Made by a program: the position numbers and the translations under genes. Positions 10,906 through 19,897 of a DNA stretch of 64,000 nt are shown here, piece after piece; position 1 is the stretch's first letter, and each line of letters begins with the position of its first letter. The notes under the pieces were generated by a model. The model was not told the origin of the DNA and did no database searches. It was given only the letters and a program-made list of their open reading frames with translations. Origin of the DNA: Charina bottae (taxonomy: Eukaryota; Chordata; Lepidosauria; Squamata; Charinaidae); NCBI GenBank assembly GCA_023362775.1, contig JALMGJ010000003.1, positions 54,227,416 to 54,291,415 on the forward strand. The letters are read 5' to 3'.

Positions 10906-11503
10906 ATGCTGTACCCAACACATACCCTAAATGATTCTATGTCAACATGGAAGGAAGTATCGAGTTCTGTTCTGAGCTCAGTGCTCTTCAACATTTTCAT
11001 ACATGACTTAGATGAGGGGATTAATGGGATGTTCATCAAATTTGCAGACAACACAAAGAGGGGGGGGGGGAACAGATTCAGGATTCAGAAGGATATTGAT
11101 GCAATTGAATATTGGCCCTATGCAACAAAATGCAATTTAATGACACGACAGGTAAGGTTCTGCACTTAAGTAGGAGAAAACAGACATACAGGTATGAGAT
11201 AGGGGATATCTAGCTTGGCAGTGAGAAAAATCTGGGCATCCTGGGAGACCACAGATAAGTATGAGCCAGCAGTGTGCGGCAGCTGCCAAAAATACTAATG
11301 CAATCTTGGGCTCCATCCACGGAGATATTGTGTCAAGATTATGGGAAGTAACAGTTTTGTTTTATGATGAATTGCTCATACTGTACCTGGGATACTGATT
11401 ACCACTATGCAAGAGAAATCCTAAGGAACTGAAAAGAGTGCAGAGAAGAGCAACAAGTATGGTGAGTGCCTTAGAGGCCAAATCTTATGAAGAAAGTTTA
11501 AAG

Positions 11504-11774
11504 CAGAGCTTTCCAAACTGTGTGTCGCGACACAAAAGTGTGTCGCCACACACACTCTGGTGTGTCGCCACACAACCCGGAAGCGCTGATCATCATCAGC
11601 GCTTCTGGGTTTTCCCGCGGCGACACACCAACGGCGGCGCGCAAAAAGCTGAAAGCGGCAGCAGCGCTTCCGGGTTCTTGCGCGCTGCCGCAACGGCGGC
11701 ACTTCCGGGTTTTCCCGCGGCGACACACCAACGGCGGTTGGTGTGTCGACACGGGAAAACTTTGGAAAGCCCTG
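11504..11774 (+). mobile_element. Non-autonomous hAT element, copy A
   Basis: This 271 bp element has termini CAGAGCTTTCCAAAC and CTTTGGAAAGCCCTG and a perfect 8 bp duplication gtttaaag (11496-11503, 11775-11782). It is GC-rich, with several short inverted blocks such as gtgtgtcgccacacac and repeated cggaagcgct modules. No transposase is encoded. It lies in CR1 about 250 bp from copy B, which has the opposite orientation. Confidence 0.92.
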
Positions 11775-12023
11775 GTTTAAAGGATCTGAGTATGTTTAGC
11801 CTAAAGACAAGGAGGCTACAGGGAGATATGATAGCAGTCTGCAGATACTTAAAGGGCTGTCACAAGGAAGAGGATGTAGAGTTATTCCCCATAGTTCCTG
11901 AAAGTATGATAAGAACCAATAGGAAGAAGCTTTACAGAGGGAGATCAAAACTCAAAATCAGGAGGAATCCCAGACTGTGAGTACCATTAAGCTATTAAGC
12001 ATAGGGAACTCCATCAATTAAAG

Positions 12024-12288
12024 GAGGGCTTTCCAAAGTTTTCCCGCGGTGACACACCAACACCGTGTGTCGCCGCGGGAAACCCCGGAAGTGCCACCGT
12101 TGTGGCAGCGCGCAAAAACCCGGAAGCGCTGCTGCCGCTTTCAGTTTTTGCGCGCCGCCATTGGTGTGTCGCCGCGGGAAAACCCGGAAGCGCTGATGAT
12201 GATCAGCACTTCCGGGTTGTGTGGCGACACACCAGACTGTGTGTGGCGACACACTTTTGTGTTGTGACACACAGTTTGGAAAGCTCTG
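12024..12288 (-). mobile_element. Non-autonomous hAT element, copy B
   Basis: This 265 bp element is the same family as copy A in reverse orientation, with a perfect 8 bp duplication aattaaag (12016-12023, 12289-12296). The first base of the left terminus is G rather than C. The internal GC-rich modules match copy A. Long Arg/Pro-rich frames here are compositional artefacts. Confidence 0.92.
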
Positions 12289-12419
12289 AATTAAAGTTTT
12301 GAAGCAAAGGTTGGACAGCCATTTTTCTGGGATAGTAAGAGGATTTCTGCCCTGGGCAGGATGTTGGACTAGAAGACCTCCAAGGTCCCTTCCAACCCTA
12401 TGATTTGAAAAAGTACTGT

Positions 12420-14311
12420 GCTTGGCAAGTTTGATAGAAATAGAAGAAAGGAAGACAGCAGAATAAGATGGATGGCGGATCAAAGAGATTAATGGAATGT
12501 TTTGGGAAAGCTGCGAGTTATCATAAATGGGTTGCAATAGCAGGCATTGTCCATATAGATAGCAGGAACTGAACCCAACTGGATGGCATCTAACTAAGAC
12601 TCCTTCCACACTAGTGACTTACATCATCTTTTTAGAGTCATCTGACCATTAGAGTGCCAAATAAGAGTAAGGTTTTATATCATTTCAATCACGGTGGGGT
12701 GATGCTATAAAGATGCTTTAAGTGGAAGAAAAGAAGTGGCTGTCCTGGGGGGGGACTCTGCATACGCAGAACAACCTGCCTTTTACCACCAGCTAGGAAG
12801 TCTCTGATTGCTGTCCTGAAACTCTCATATTATTAGACGAGGTCAGCAACACTGCTCATAGACTGTGACATGGGCATTACAATGATGCAAGCCCTGCCCC
12901 TTTTGTGTGCATATTGTGTCACATGCTCATAGGTAAGCAGGTGGGTAGGGGAGCTTGCATTGCAACACCATTCCATTGAAACACTTGGATTTTGTGGGTG
13001 CCTCAGGGTATAGCGTTTTTTGTACCACCATGCTTTCCTCCCTTCTCAAGGACATAAAGGAAACACATGATTACTGTTGCTGTCTGGCTCAGCCCTTAGT
13101 TTGCAGCCTATATACAAGCAGCCTTCTACTGGTCTATGGATAACTGGTCTGTCAGGCTAGGTAGGGAAGGCTTAACTCTACCATAGTCATCATTCTGCAG
13201 CTGAGTAACTCCTTGCCTTGACAACTCTATTCTGATATAATTAGAATTATAATTATAATATAATTCTATCCCCAAGTATAATGAAAAGGTTCAGATTAAA
13301 TTTGGGTCCTACGTTACGCATTATGGGTAGACTGACCTATTGAAACACTTGACTTTTTGTAAACAATGCGGTCTTCATTTCTAAACTTACATAATGACCT
13401 AAAAGCAGCATTTTAGCCATTTTCAGCAGTGCACTTTAGAATTTATTTCAGTGTGGAGCAGCTGCTAATGGATTCTTGAAATACCTCATACAAACTTATA
13501 AAAGCTGTTATAAGTAATAGCTTGTTTTTCTTTTTTTTTATTCTGCTATTAAGTACTGTGGAAGGAGAAGGTGAATTTGGGTAGAGAACCAATATATGAA
13601 ACTGGAGATATTTTAGGCTAATGTTTCAAAACTAACGTTCAAAATGAACCCATTTCCAACTGGCTAAAGATGGATTAAAAATCTGTCTTGATTTTACCAC
13701 CACTTGATTCTCCCTTTTCTTCACTACTTTTGATATCTTCCCTTCATATGCATAGTCAAGGTATATCCCATGGTAAGACATATTCTAGTTTTCTATTTTT
13801 ATCCTGGCATCCAGGCAAAAGTTGCCTCCTAGAGTAATTCATGTCAATAAAATAAATAAATATCTAAACATCAATAGTGGATGGTGACAGGTGTTATACC
13901 TAAGTGAAAATGAGGCATGACTTCTGCCTCAGGCCAGCAAAACAATTTAAAAAATCTCACAAGTGTTGATGGTAAGTGATGGTAAGTAGAAGAAAAATAT
14001 AAAGGAGGAAGAATGCTGTACTGAAGTGATGAATTCCTAGAGGCATTTATGTCCAGTTGGGTCAACATCGATCTTCCAGTACTGTTGGTGTTACTTGGAC
14101 AAGAATAGTGCCCTGGATTAACCATTAAGCAAAATAAGCAGGCGCTTAGAGCACTAAGGGGAGGGAGGAGCACCATAGAGTTCTTTCCCCTAGCCGGCGT
14201 GCCCTTAACTCTTTCACTGCCATGCTCAAGTTTAGTTTTCAGCACTTATTGAGTCTTAATGTTTTGTCAGTTAAGCAATGGAAGGACTGAGGAGCACCAC
14301 TGTTGGGCTAC
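12420..14311. other. Mostly unique sequence, no gene seen
   Basis: No exon, RNA gene or clear repeat, apart from a short A/T tail near 13850 (gtcaataaaataaataaat) that could be a LINE or SINE end. The stretch at about 14098-14311 and 14530-14570 has the look of an interspersed repeat (ccctggattaaccattaagc) that the hAT at 14320 split, but I cannot name it. Confidence 0.4.
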
Positions 14312-14319
14312 GCTTAGAG

Positions 14320-14521
14320 CAGGGGTGGGCAACGTCAGGCCCGTGGGCCGTATAAGGCCCGTGGGGCTCCCGCCCGCAAACCCCACCCCCCAGTGCTTGT
14401 GATTGGCTCCTGGCCGCAAACTCCGGCCCCCGGTCCGCGGAAATCCCAGAAACACCCCCCCCCGGTCCCCAGTTATAAATATCCAAATGGCCCTTGGCAG
14501 AAAAAAGGTTCCCCAGCCCTG
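14320..14521. mobile_element. Non-autonomous hAT element (CAGGGGTGGGCAAC family)
   Basis: This 202 bp element has inverted ends CAGGGGTGGGCAAC and GGTTCCCCAGCCCTG. An 8 bp duplication with one mismatch flanks it (gcttagag at 14312-14319, gcttaggg at 14522-14529). It contains a C-rich central part and no coding capacity. Confidence 0.85.
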
Positions 14522-14529
14522 GCTTAGGG

Positions 14530-15181
14530 CATCTGTTGGCCACAATTCGGCCCTGGTACAATTTCTTGCCACCAGACCTTAGTGTCTTTTTTGTTGCTTC
14601 TGAAGGTGTAGCTTAACAGATAGTGCTGCTACAAGTAAAAGTTATGATTAACGTTTTGTGGATTTTTTTTTTTGATGGACCACTTGATAGCATAGACCAA
14701 AGTAGATGTTTATGATGGCAAAGAGCATCCCAAGGAGGAAAGTTGATCTGCTACATTGAATAAGAGGAATGACTGGAGTTTTGCTTCAGAGTAAGTTTGA
14801 AGTTTTATCTTGAAATAATTCTCAAAATATCTCCCATGACACTTCACTAGGCATGGAACTTGTAAATTGCACAGCAAGTGCAGTCTTCCATGGTAATGTA
14901 CAAGTAGGCAGTGCTCCTCAAAATCTAACTATTTTACGTATTTTCTATACGGCCCAAATCTTACCTTCATTTTGCAGTAATGGGTAAATTCCTTTTCCAA
15001 ATGTGTCCTGGCAGAGCATTAGAGAGGACAACTGCCTTGAAAGTCCTAAACAGCATTCTGTATGAATTAATTCTTTAAGTCTAGAATATGAATTTTGGAG
15101 CAAGGGCTCCAAGTCTCTCTAAAGTCAATTATACCAGTAAGTATTTATTTTTCTTTCTTGCATTTTTTCCAGGAGCTGTAG
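14530..15181. other. No recognised feature
   Basis: AT-rich, unassigned sequence up to the target duplication of the Penelope-like dimer. Confidence 0.4.
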
Positions 15182-15232
15182 GCAATACATATATCTGTGG
15201 AGTCCTTGGTGCTCTCTGAGCCTTGTTGTTTA

Positions 15233-15278
15233 CTTGCAGACGTTTCATTGCCAGGCTAGGCAACATCTTCAGTGCGAA
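15233..15278 (-). ncRNA. Hammerhead ribozyme-like motif of PLE (left arm)
   Basis: On the minus strand: CTGAAGA, then TGTTGCC/GGCAAT able to pair as stem II around a small loop, then GAAACGTC. This fits the minimal type I hammerhead described in Penelope-like elements: core CUGANGA, stem II, GAA, a four-base self-complementary ACGU stem III, and H17. GCA before the core and TGC after it could give a 3 bp stem I. Activity is not shown. Confidence 0.65.
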
Positions 15279-16470
15279 AAGGGAGTGGAACTTGCTTTCT
15301 GTTTATATACCCTGGCTTGTCCTGCCTGTGTTGGTGGGGTTGTTGTACTCTCCTTGGTAGTACCTTGATTGGGTTGTTGTGTGCTGCTAGGTTGATTGAC
15401 TGAGTTAATAGTTCCTTGATTAGGGTCTATTGTGCTGTTTGATTGCTCCTCTGCTGCTAATCTTGCTGTTAATCTTTGCATATCTTGTTGTTGATTGCTG
15501 GCCAAGAGGTCTTCTGGTTTTTCTATTGTCTCTTATGAATGGTATGTAAATGTTACCTCTATGTGTCTGTTGATGGCTGCTTTGTCTGAGTGCCAAGCTT
15601 CCAGGAATTCTCTAGCATTTTTGGATTTGGCTTGGTTTAAGGTGCTCACAGTTTCCCAGTTGAAAGTATGGTTGAGTCTGTCCATGTGTTGTGAGATTAA
15701 GGAGTTTTCATCATGTCTTCTGACTGCTAGTTGGTGTTCATGGATGCGTTCTGCTAGTCTTCTGCCAGTCTGTCCTACATAGTGGCTGTTCAGTCCTTAC
15801 ACTGTATGTTGTAGATAACTCCTGTTTTTTCTTCTTGGGCTACTGGGTCTTTTGGTTTACTTACGATATTCTGAAGGGTTTTGGTTGGTTTGTGTGCTAC
15901 GGTGATGCCGTGTGGTTGTAACAGTCTATTAGTAGTTTCTGAGATGTTTCTTGTATGGGAGATGGGCGGGGAATAAATTGAATAAATAAAATAAAATAAT
16001 AAATAAATAAAATGTTTCTGATGTATGGCAGTGTAATCATTTTCATAGCTTCTGTTGGTTTTGCTGTGTTGGGTTGAGTGGTCAGGCAATTTTTGATAAA
16101 GTTGCGTGGATATCCATTTTGCTGGAAGATGCTATATAAGTGGTCTGTTTCCTTTTTCTGGTGTTCTGGGTTGCTGCAGTGTGTTTGTGCTCCTCTGAAT
16201 AGGGTTCTTACACAGCTCCTCTTGTGGGAGGTTGGGTTATTGCTTTGGTAGTGGAGCACTTGGTTAGTGTGGGTAGATTTCCGGCAGACTTCTGTTTCTA
16301 GAATGCCATCATTTCCTCTACTGACGAGGATGTCCAAGAAGGGTAGTGTGTTGTTGTTTTCTTCTTCCCTTGTGAATTTTATTCCTTTGAAGATGTTGTT
16401 GATGGCTTCATGTGTTTCCTCCAGTTGATCCTTTTTTATTATGACGAAGGTGTCATCTACATACCGGATC
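15269..16470 (-). pseudogene. PLE RT C-terminus and GIY-YIG endonuclease, broken
   Basis: In sense order: RYVDDTFVII (RT catalytic YVDD, about 16445-16470), the thumb-side LPFLDILVSRGNDGILETEV, YNIQCKDC (about 15800), YVGQTGRRLAERIHEH (the YIG half of GIY-YIG with its conserved Arg, about 15740-15780), then NHTFNWE and the C-terminal AREFLEAWHSDKAAINRH. The reading needs frameshifts, contains stops and is interrupted by an L2 tail at 15959-16011. Intact PLE proteins are reverse transcriptases fused to this endonuclease; this copy lacks the N-terminal half. Confidence 0.8.
15959..16011 (+). mobile_element. 53 bp L2-type 3' tail inserted in PLE
   Basis: agatgggcggggaataaa followed by taaataaa-rich repeats is the 3' terminus of the local L2 family. 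It is flanked by atgtttcttgtatgg (15944-15958) and atgtttctgatgtatgg (16012-16028), a target duplication differing by a 2 nt indel. It is an extremely 5'-truncated insertion. Confidence 0.7.
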
Positions 16471-16884
16471 CATACTTTCAACTGGGAAACTGTGAGCATA
16501 TTAAACCAAGCCAAATCCAAAAATGCTAGAGAATTCCTGGAAGCTTGGCACTCAGACAAAGCAGCCATCAACAGACACATAGAGGTAAACAACATTTACA
16601 TACCATTCATAAGAGACAATAGAAAAGCCAGAAGACCAGAACACCTCTTGGCCAGCAATCAACAACAAGATATGCAAAGATTAACAGCAAGATTAGCAGC
16701 AGAGGAGCAATCAAACAACACAATAGACCCTAATCAAGGAACTATTAACTCAGTCAATCAACCAAGCAGCACACAACAACCCAATCAAGGTACTACCAAG
16801 GAGAGTACAACACCCCCACCAACACAGGTAGGACAAGCCAGGGTATATAAACAGAAAGCAAGTCCCACTCCCTTTTCGCACTGA
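16466..16884 (+). pseudogene. PLE C-terminal tail, right arm
   Basis: The frame from 16441 opens in the joined YVDD region read antisense and then gives the PLE C-terminus: HTFNWETVSILNQAKSKNAR, EFLEAWHSDKAAINRHIEV, IPFIRDNRKARRPEHLL, and a Q/T/P-rich end closing with SPTPFSH just before the hammerhead-like motif. It matches the left-arm reading almost residue for residue. It has no RT or endonuclease, so it is a fragment. Confidence 0.75.
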
Positions 16885-16920
16885 AGATGTTGCCTAGCCT
16901 GGCAATGAAACGTCTGCACA
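16875..16920 (+). ncRNA. Hammerhead ribozyme-like motif of PLE (right arm)
   Basis: CTGAAGA (16881-16887), stem II TTGCC/GGCAA, then GAAACGTCTGC. Core and stem II are the same as in the left arm. The base after ACGT is C, the preferred cleavage-site nucleotide in hammerheads. Not experimentally supported. Confidence 0.65.
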
Positions 16921-17057
16921 AGTAAACAACAAGGCTCAGAGAGCACCAAGGACTGGACAGTTCAACCCTGAGCTACAAATATTCTCTTCGATTGGTAATA
17001 CATATATCCTCCTCATCCAGTTTTAGTCTCATAAGAACCCTGCAATATATTCTAGTT

Positions 17058-17191
17058 CAGTGTTTCTCAACCTCAGTACCTTTAAGATGTGTGGACTTCA
17101 ACTCCCAGAATTCCCCAGCCAGCATGCTGACTGGAGAATTCTGGGAGTTGAAGTCCATGCATCTTAAAGGTGCTGAGGTTGAGAAACAGTG
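17058..17191. mobile_element. Foldback MITE (hAT-like)
   Basis: This 134 bp near-perfect inverted repeat starts CAGTGTTTCTCAACC and ends GGTTGAGAAACAGTG. Its internal arms (gacttcaactcccagaattc and its complement) meet at about 17115-17125. An 8 bp duplication with one mismatch flanks it (ttctagtt at 17050-17057, ttctagtg at 17192-17199). The termini resemble Buster-branch hAT ends. The transcript would form a long hairpin. Confidence 0.88.
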
Positions 17192-17309
17192 TTCTAGTGC
17201 ATAAACTGAAGTCGTCCAGTGAGCTCTATGGCTGTGTGAGGATTTGACCTAGATGTCCTCAGTAGAGGGCAAAGACCATGAATAATTCATCAAAATGCTC
17301 CCCACAATT

Positions 17310-17510
17310 ATACGATCTTTATTGCCATCTGGATTGTTATTTTATATTTATGTGTTGTATTTATAAGTATATTTTATATATTATTATGATTATTTTTTTT
17401 AATTGTTCTAACTTTTTAGCTGTGTTGTAAACTGCCCAGAGTCCCTCTTTTGGGGGGAGATGGGTGGTGGCAAAATTTGAAATAAAAAAATAAAAAAATA
17501 TATGAATATC
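17310..17510 (+). repeat. L2-type LINE 3' end
   Basis: The sequence moves from a T/A-rich spacer to aaactgcccagagtccctctt, ggggagatgggtgg and an A/T-rich tail (aaataaaaaaataaaaa). This is the 3' terminus shared by the L2-family copies in the window. Confidence 0.65.
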
Positions 17511-17789
17511 TGAAATTAAAAGGAGTTTGAAGCACTAAGAATGAAGTACAATTGGAGAAGTAGAATTTATTAAATACTAAGGTCAATGAACTAAGGTCAC
17601 TTCTAGATGACCAGCCTTTCTGTTTCTCAACAGGCCTGATTCCAGTACAAACTGTACCCAAGATTAACCTGGTCTATTTTGTCTGTTTGCAGATCTATCT
17701 TTTGTCTTCCCTTCTTTCTGATTCTGCTCGTACACATAGAAGGTCAAGACCTATTGTTTCTCATTCCAGAATTCAAGACTAGAATAATG
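17511..17789. other. No recognised feature
   Basis: Unassigned sequence between an L2 tail and a CR1 3' end; no coding signal. Confidence 0.35.
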
Positions 17790-18030
17790 GATTGAAGTTC
17801 CAGGAAGCCAGATTCTGACTGAATGTTAGAAAGAACTTTTGTAACTGTTAAAAACAGTTTTAGCTGTGGAACCCATTCCCAAGTAAGTGGCGGGCTCCCT
17901 TCACTGGATGTGTTTCAGCAGGGTCTGGACAGCCATCTGCCCGGGTTGCTTTAATTTGAATTTCTGCGCTAGGCAAGGGCTTGGATTCACTGGCCTAAAT
18001 GGCCTCCTCCAGCTCTATTATTCTATGACT
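17790..18030 (+). repeat. CR1 LINE 3' end, sense
   Basis: Contains the conserved CR1 ending: gattctgactgaatgttag, cttcactggatgtgtttcagc, tctggacagccatctg, and the terminal ggcctcctccagctctatta followed by ttctatgac. It is a strongly 5'-truncated copy. Confidence 0.75.
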
Positions 18031-18149
18031 GTAATGTGTATTCCAAGCCAAGCATTCATTTGTGAACTTGTCCAGAGTTAATTAACCATAAACCAGCTGA
18101 AAGTATATATTTTCTTCCAAACAGGTTAAAGAGAAAAAGCTTATGAGTT

Positions 18150-18361
18150 TTGGAGGGACCAGCCTTTTCTGCTGTGGCACCCCCCCCCCCCTTTGGAACA
18201 TCTTTCCCCCTGAGATTAGATTGGTCCTGTCCCTACGCTGGCCTTTCATAAGGCCTTGAAAACTTGGCTTTGTACCCGAGCCTGGGGCCCTGGGCGTGGG
18301 TTAGAGCCCATCTCCTGGGTTGTGTGGATGATTAGTTAGAATATGCCTGGCTGCTATGTGG
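18150..18361 (+). repeat. L2-type LINE, C-terminal coding end, sense
   Basis: Translates in part as LWNIFPPEIR and LKTWLCTRAW, the terminal coding motif of the L2 family. The 3' tail of the same copy reappears at 19757-19897 after a 1.4 kb stack of insertions. Both edges carry gctatgtg (about 18353-18360 and 19757-19764). Confidence 0.65.
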
Positions 18362-18685
18362 TTTTGTGGAAGACAATTTTTCCACGGACTGGGGGGTATG
18401 GTTTCGGGATGATTCAAGTGCACTACATTTATTGTAATTTATTGTGTCGGATTCTGACTTCTCATAAGGAGCGTGCAACCTAGATCCCTCGCATGCGCAG
18501 TTTACAGTAGGGTTCGTGCTCCTATGAGAATAAAATGCCTCCGCTGATCTGACAGGAGGCGGAGCTCAGGCGGTAATGCGAGCGATGGGGAGCGGCTGTA
18601 AATACAGATGAAGCTTTGCTCGCTCACCCACCGCTCACCTCCTGCTGTGCGGCCCAGTTCCTAACAGGAACCAACCCCCAGGGTT
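18362..18685. repeat. hAT-derived repeat fragment
   Basis: Familiar amniote hAT-repeat phrases: gtggaagacaatttttccac, tttcgggatgattcaa, ataaggagcg, tcgcatgcgcag, ctgatctgacaggaggcgg, gcgagcgatggggagcggc, ggttgggga. The left terminal repeat is missing and the right one is partial. It sits inside the L2 copy, next to an LTR-like segment. Confidence 0.6.
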
Positions 18686-18990
18686 GGGGAGATAGAGAAT
18701 AGAGAAAGTTTCAGTCAGCCACTGCCGCCCTAAAAAGATAAGAAGAGAACAAAGGCCTTTAATTGTGTATTAGCTGAGAAAGCCTTGGCCTTAGAGATAT
18801 GCTGACATACCAAACTCGTTAGAGACCTGTATTGTTCTGCTCAAGAGTGAATCGCCTTCATTAGAATGGAAATGAGTCAAGGGCAGAGACGAGCTTGTAG
18901 CCTGAGAGGAGGAGGAGTGGGATCAGCACCTGGACAGCCTTGCTGTTTTAGAAGTGTATACATTTAAAGGCTTTTGTGCAGATGCTAGGA

Positions 18991-19517
18991 CATAGCTTTC
19001 CAAACTGTGTGTCGGGACACCTTAGTGCAGAGCTTTCCAAACTGTGTGTCGCCACACACAGCATGGTGTGTTGCCACACCACCCCCTGCACCGCCGCACG
19101 CCCCCCGCGCCGCCGCCGTGTGCACGTGCGCCGCCGCCGTGCGCGCGTGCGCCGCTGCACGCCCCCGCGCACCGTCGTCGTGCGCGCGCGTGTCGCCGCT
19201 GCCGCCAGGTGTGTCGCCAGCAGCGGCACTTTGGAAAGCCCTGCCTTAGTGTGTCGGCTGCAGTGCCTGGGTGTGTCAAGACTGCTGCTGCCTTCGAGTC
19301 CTGCCAGGATTCCACGCAGGTCCTAGTGCCTGCCTTGTGCCTTGCTGACCCCAAACCTGCTGTGATTCCGCACAGGTCCTAGTGCCTGCCTTGTGCCTTG
19401 CTGCCTCCAAACCTGCTGTGATTCCACGCAGGTCCTAGTGCCTGCTGTAAGAGTGTGTCGCGAAATGATGCATGTCTAAAAAGTGTGTCACTGACATGAA
19501 AAGTTTGGAAAGCTCTG
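18991..19517 (-). mobile_element. hAT element (outer), split by another hAT
   Basis: Ends CATAGCTTTCCAAACTG and AGTTTGGAAAGCTCTG, with duplication tgctagga / cgctagga (18983-18990, 19518-19525; one mismatch). Without the inner insertion and its target duplication it is about 303 bp. It is the long subtype, related to the copies at 37690 and 54429. An internal unit of about 60 bp with caggtcctagtgcctg is present three times (19310-19445); the copy at 54429 has one. Confidence 0.88.
19028..19243 (+). mobile_element. hAT element (inner), inside the outer hAT
   Basis: This 216 bp element runs from CAGAGCTTTCCAAACTG to CTTTGGAAAGCCCTG, with a perfect 8 bp duplication ccttagtg (19020-19027, 19244-19251) taken from the outer element. 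The core is extremely CpG-rich (gcgcgcgtg, gccgccgccgtg) and gives spurious Arg-rich frames on both strands. Confidence 0.92.
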
Positions 19518-19756
19518 CGCTAGGAAGTTAGCCAATTAGAAGCTTTAATGGCTAAATGGCATTTGTGATAACAATTTTAGAGGTGTATAAAAGTTATTGC
19601 TTGGTGCTGTTCGGGACTTCTCCCTGCTTTTAAAGGGGAAGTCTCCCTTTAATGTAGATCTACAATAAACGGAAGTATATGAAGAATTCTCGTGTCCTGT
19701 GTGTTTTTGGAAATCGCACCGGGCAGAACCGAATTAATCCCTTTTTGGGACCAACA

Positions 19757-19897
19757 GCTATGTGTTTTATTTTTATTTGTTTTTTATATTGTGAATTTTA
19801 TTTGTTTTATTGTAAGCCACCTAGAGTCACATAAAAGCCACCTAGAGTCATATAAAAGAGATGGGCAGCTATATAAATCAAATAAATAAATAAACTA
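19757..19897 (+). repeat. L2-type LINE 3' tail (continuation)
   Basis: ttttatttttatttgtttttt, agccacctagagtcacataa (the unit agccacctagagtca is repeated twice), agatgggcagctatataaat and a caaataaataaataaa end. It completes the L2 copy begun at 18150. Confidence 0.7.

Larger units (their letters stand above)
10906..12410 (+). pseudogene. CR1 LINE, sense, RT C-terminus to 3' end, split by two hATs
   Basis: The sense strand reads through the classic CR1 end: ttcaacattttcatacatgac (from the IFINDL motif), atcaaatttgcagacaac (FADD region), atgagccagcagtgtg, gagaagagcaac, aaagggctgtca, and the 3' terminal ccttccaaccctatgatt. The copy is interrupted at 11504-11774 and 12024-12288 by hAT elements that left clean 8 bp duplications. 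Frameshifts and a G run (about 11060) show it is dead. The RT itself is only partial. Confidence 0.85.
15196..16994. mobile_element. Penelope-like element, inverted dimer with one TSD
   Basis: Two 5'-truncated PLE copies join head to head at about 16466, so both 3' ends face outward. The left arm (minus, about 1.27 kb) reaches the RT YVDD motif; the right arm (plus, about 0.53 kb) holds only the C-terminal tail and 3' UTR. The pair is flanked by a single duplication g(c/t)aatacatatatc (15182-15195, 16995-17008). The right arm runs 34 nt further into the 3' terminus than the left (16961-16994). Each arm carries a hammerhead-like core. A 53 bp L2 tail sits in the left arm. Confidence 0.85.
18686..19756 (+). 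repeat. LTR-like segment hosting nested hATs
   Basis: The right part (19526-19756) looks like an LTR: TATA-like gtataaaag at about 19585, AATAAA at about 19665, then a GT-rich stretch and the terminus gggaccaaca. The left boundary is uncertain. The hAT pair at 18991-19517 interrupts it. No viral coding sequence accompanies it, so it would be a solo LTR. Confidence 0.5.

Noticed and set aside
18445..18685. TGTCGGATTC... as the start of a solo LTR
   Set aside because: This segment matches a known amniote hAT-repeat layout (ataaggagcg, tcgcatgcgcag, aggcggagctcaggcgg), so it belongs to the hAT fragment; the LTR-like part starts later.
18948..19382. Overlapping Arg/Ala/Pro-rich ORFs on both strands
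   Set aside because: They arise from CpG-rich modules of the nested hAT elements and match no protein family.
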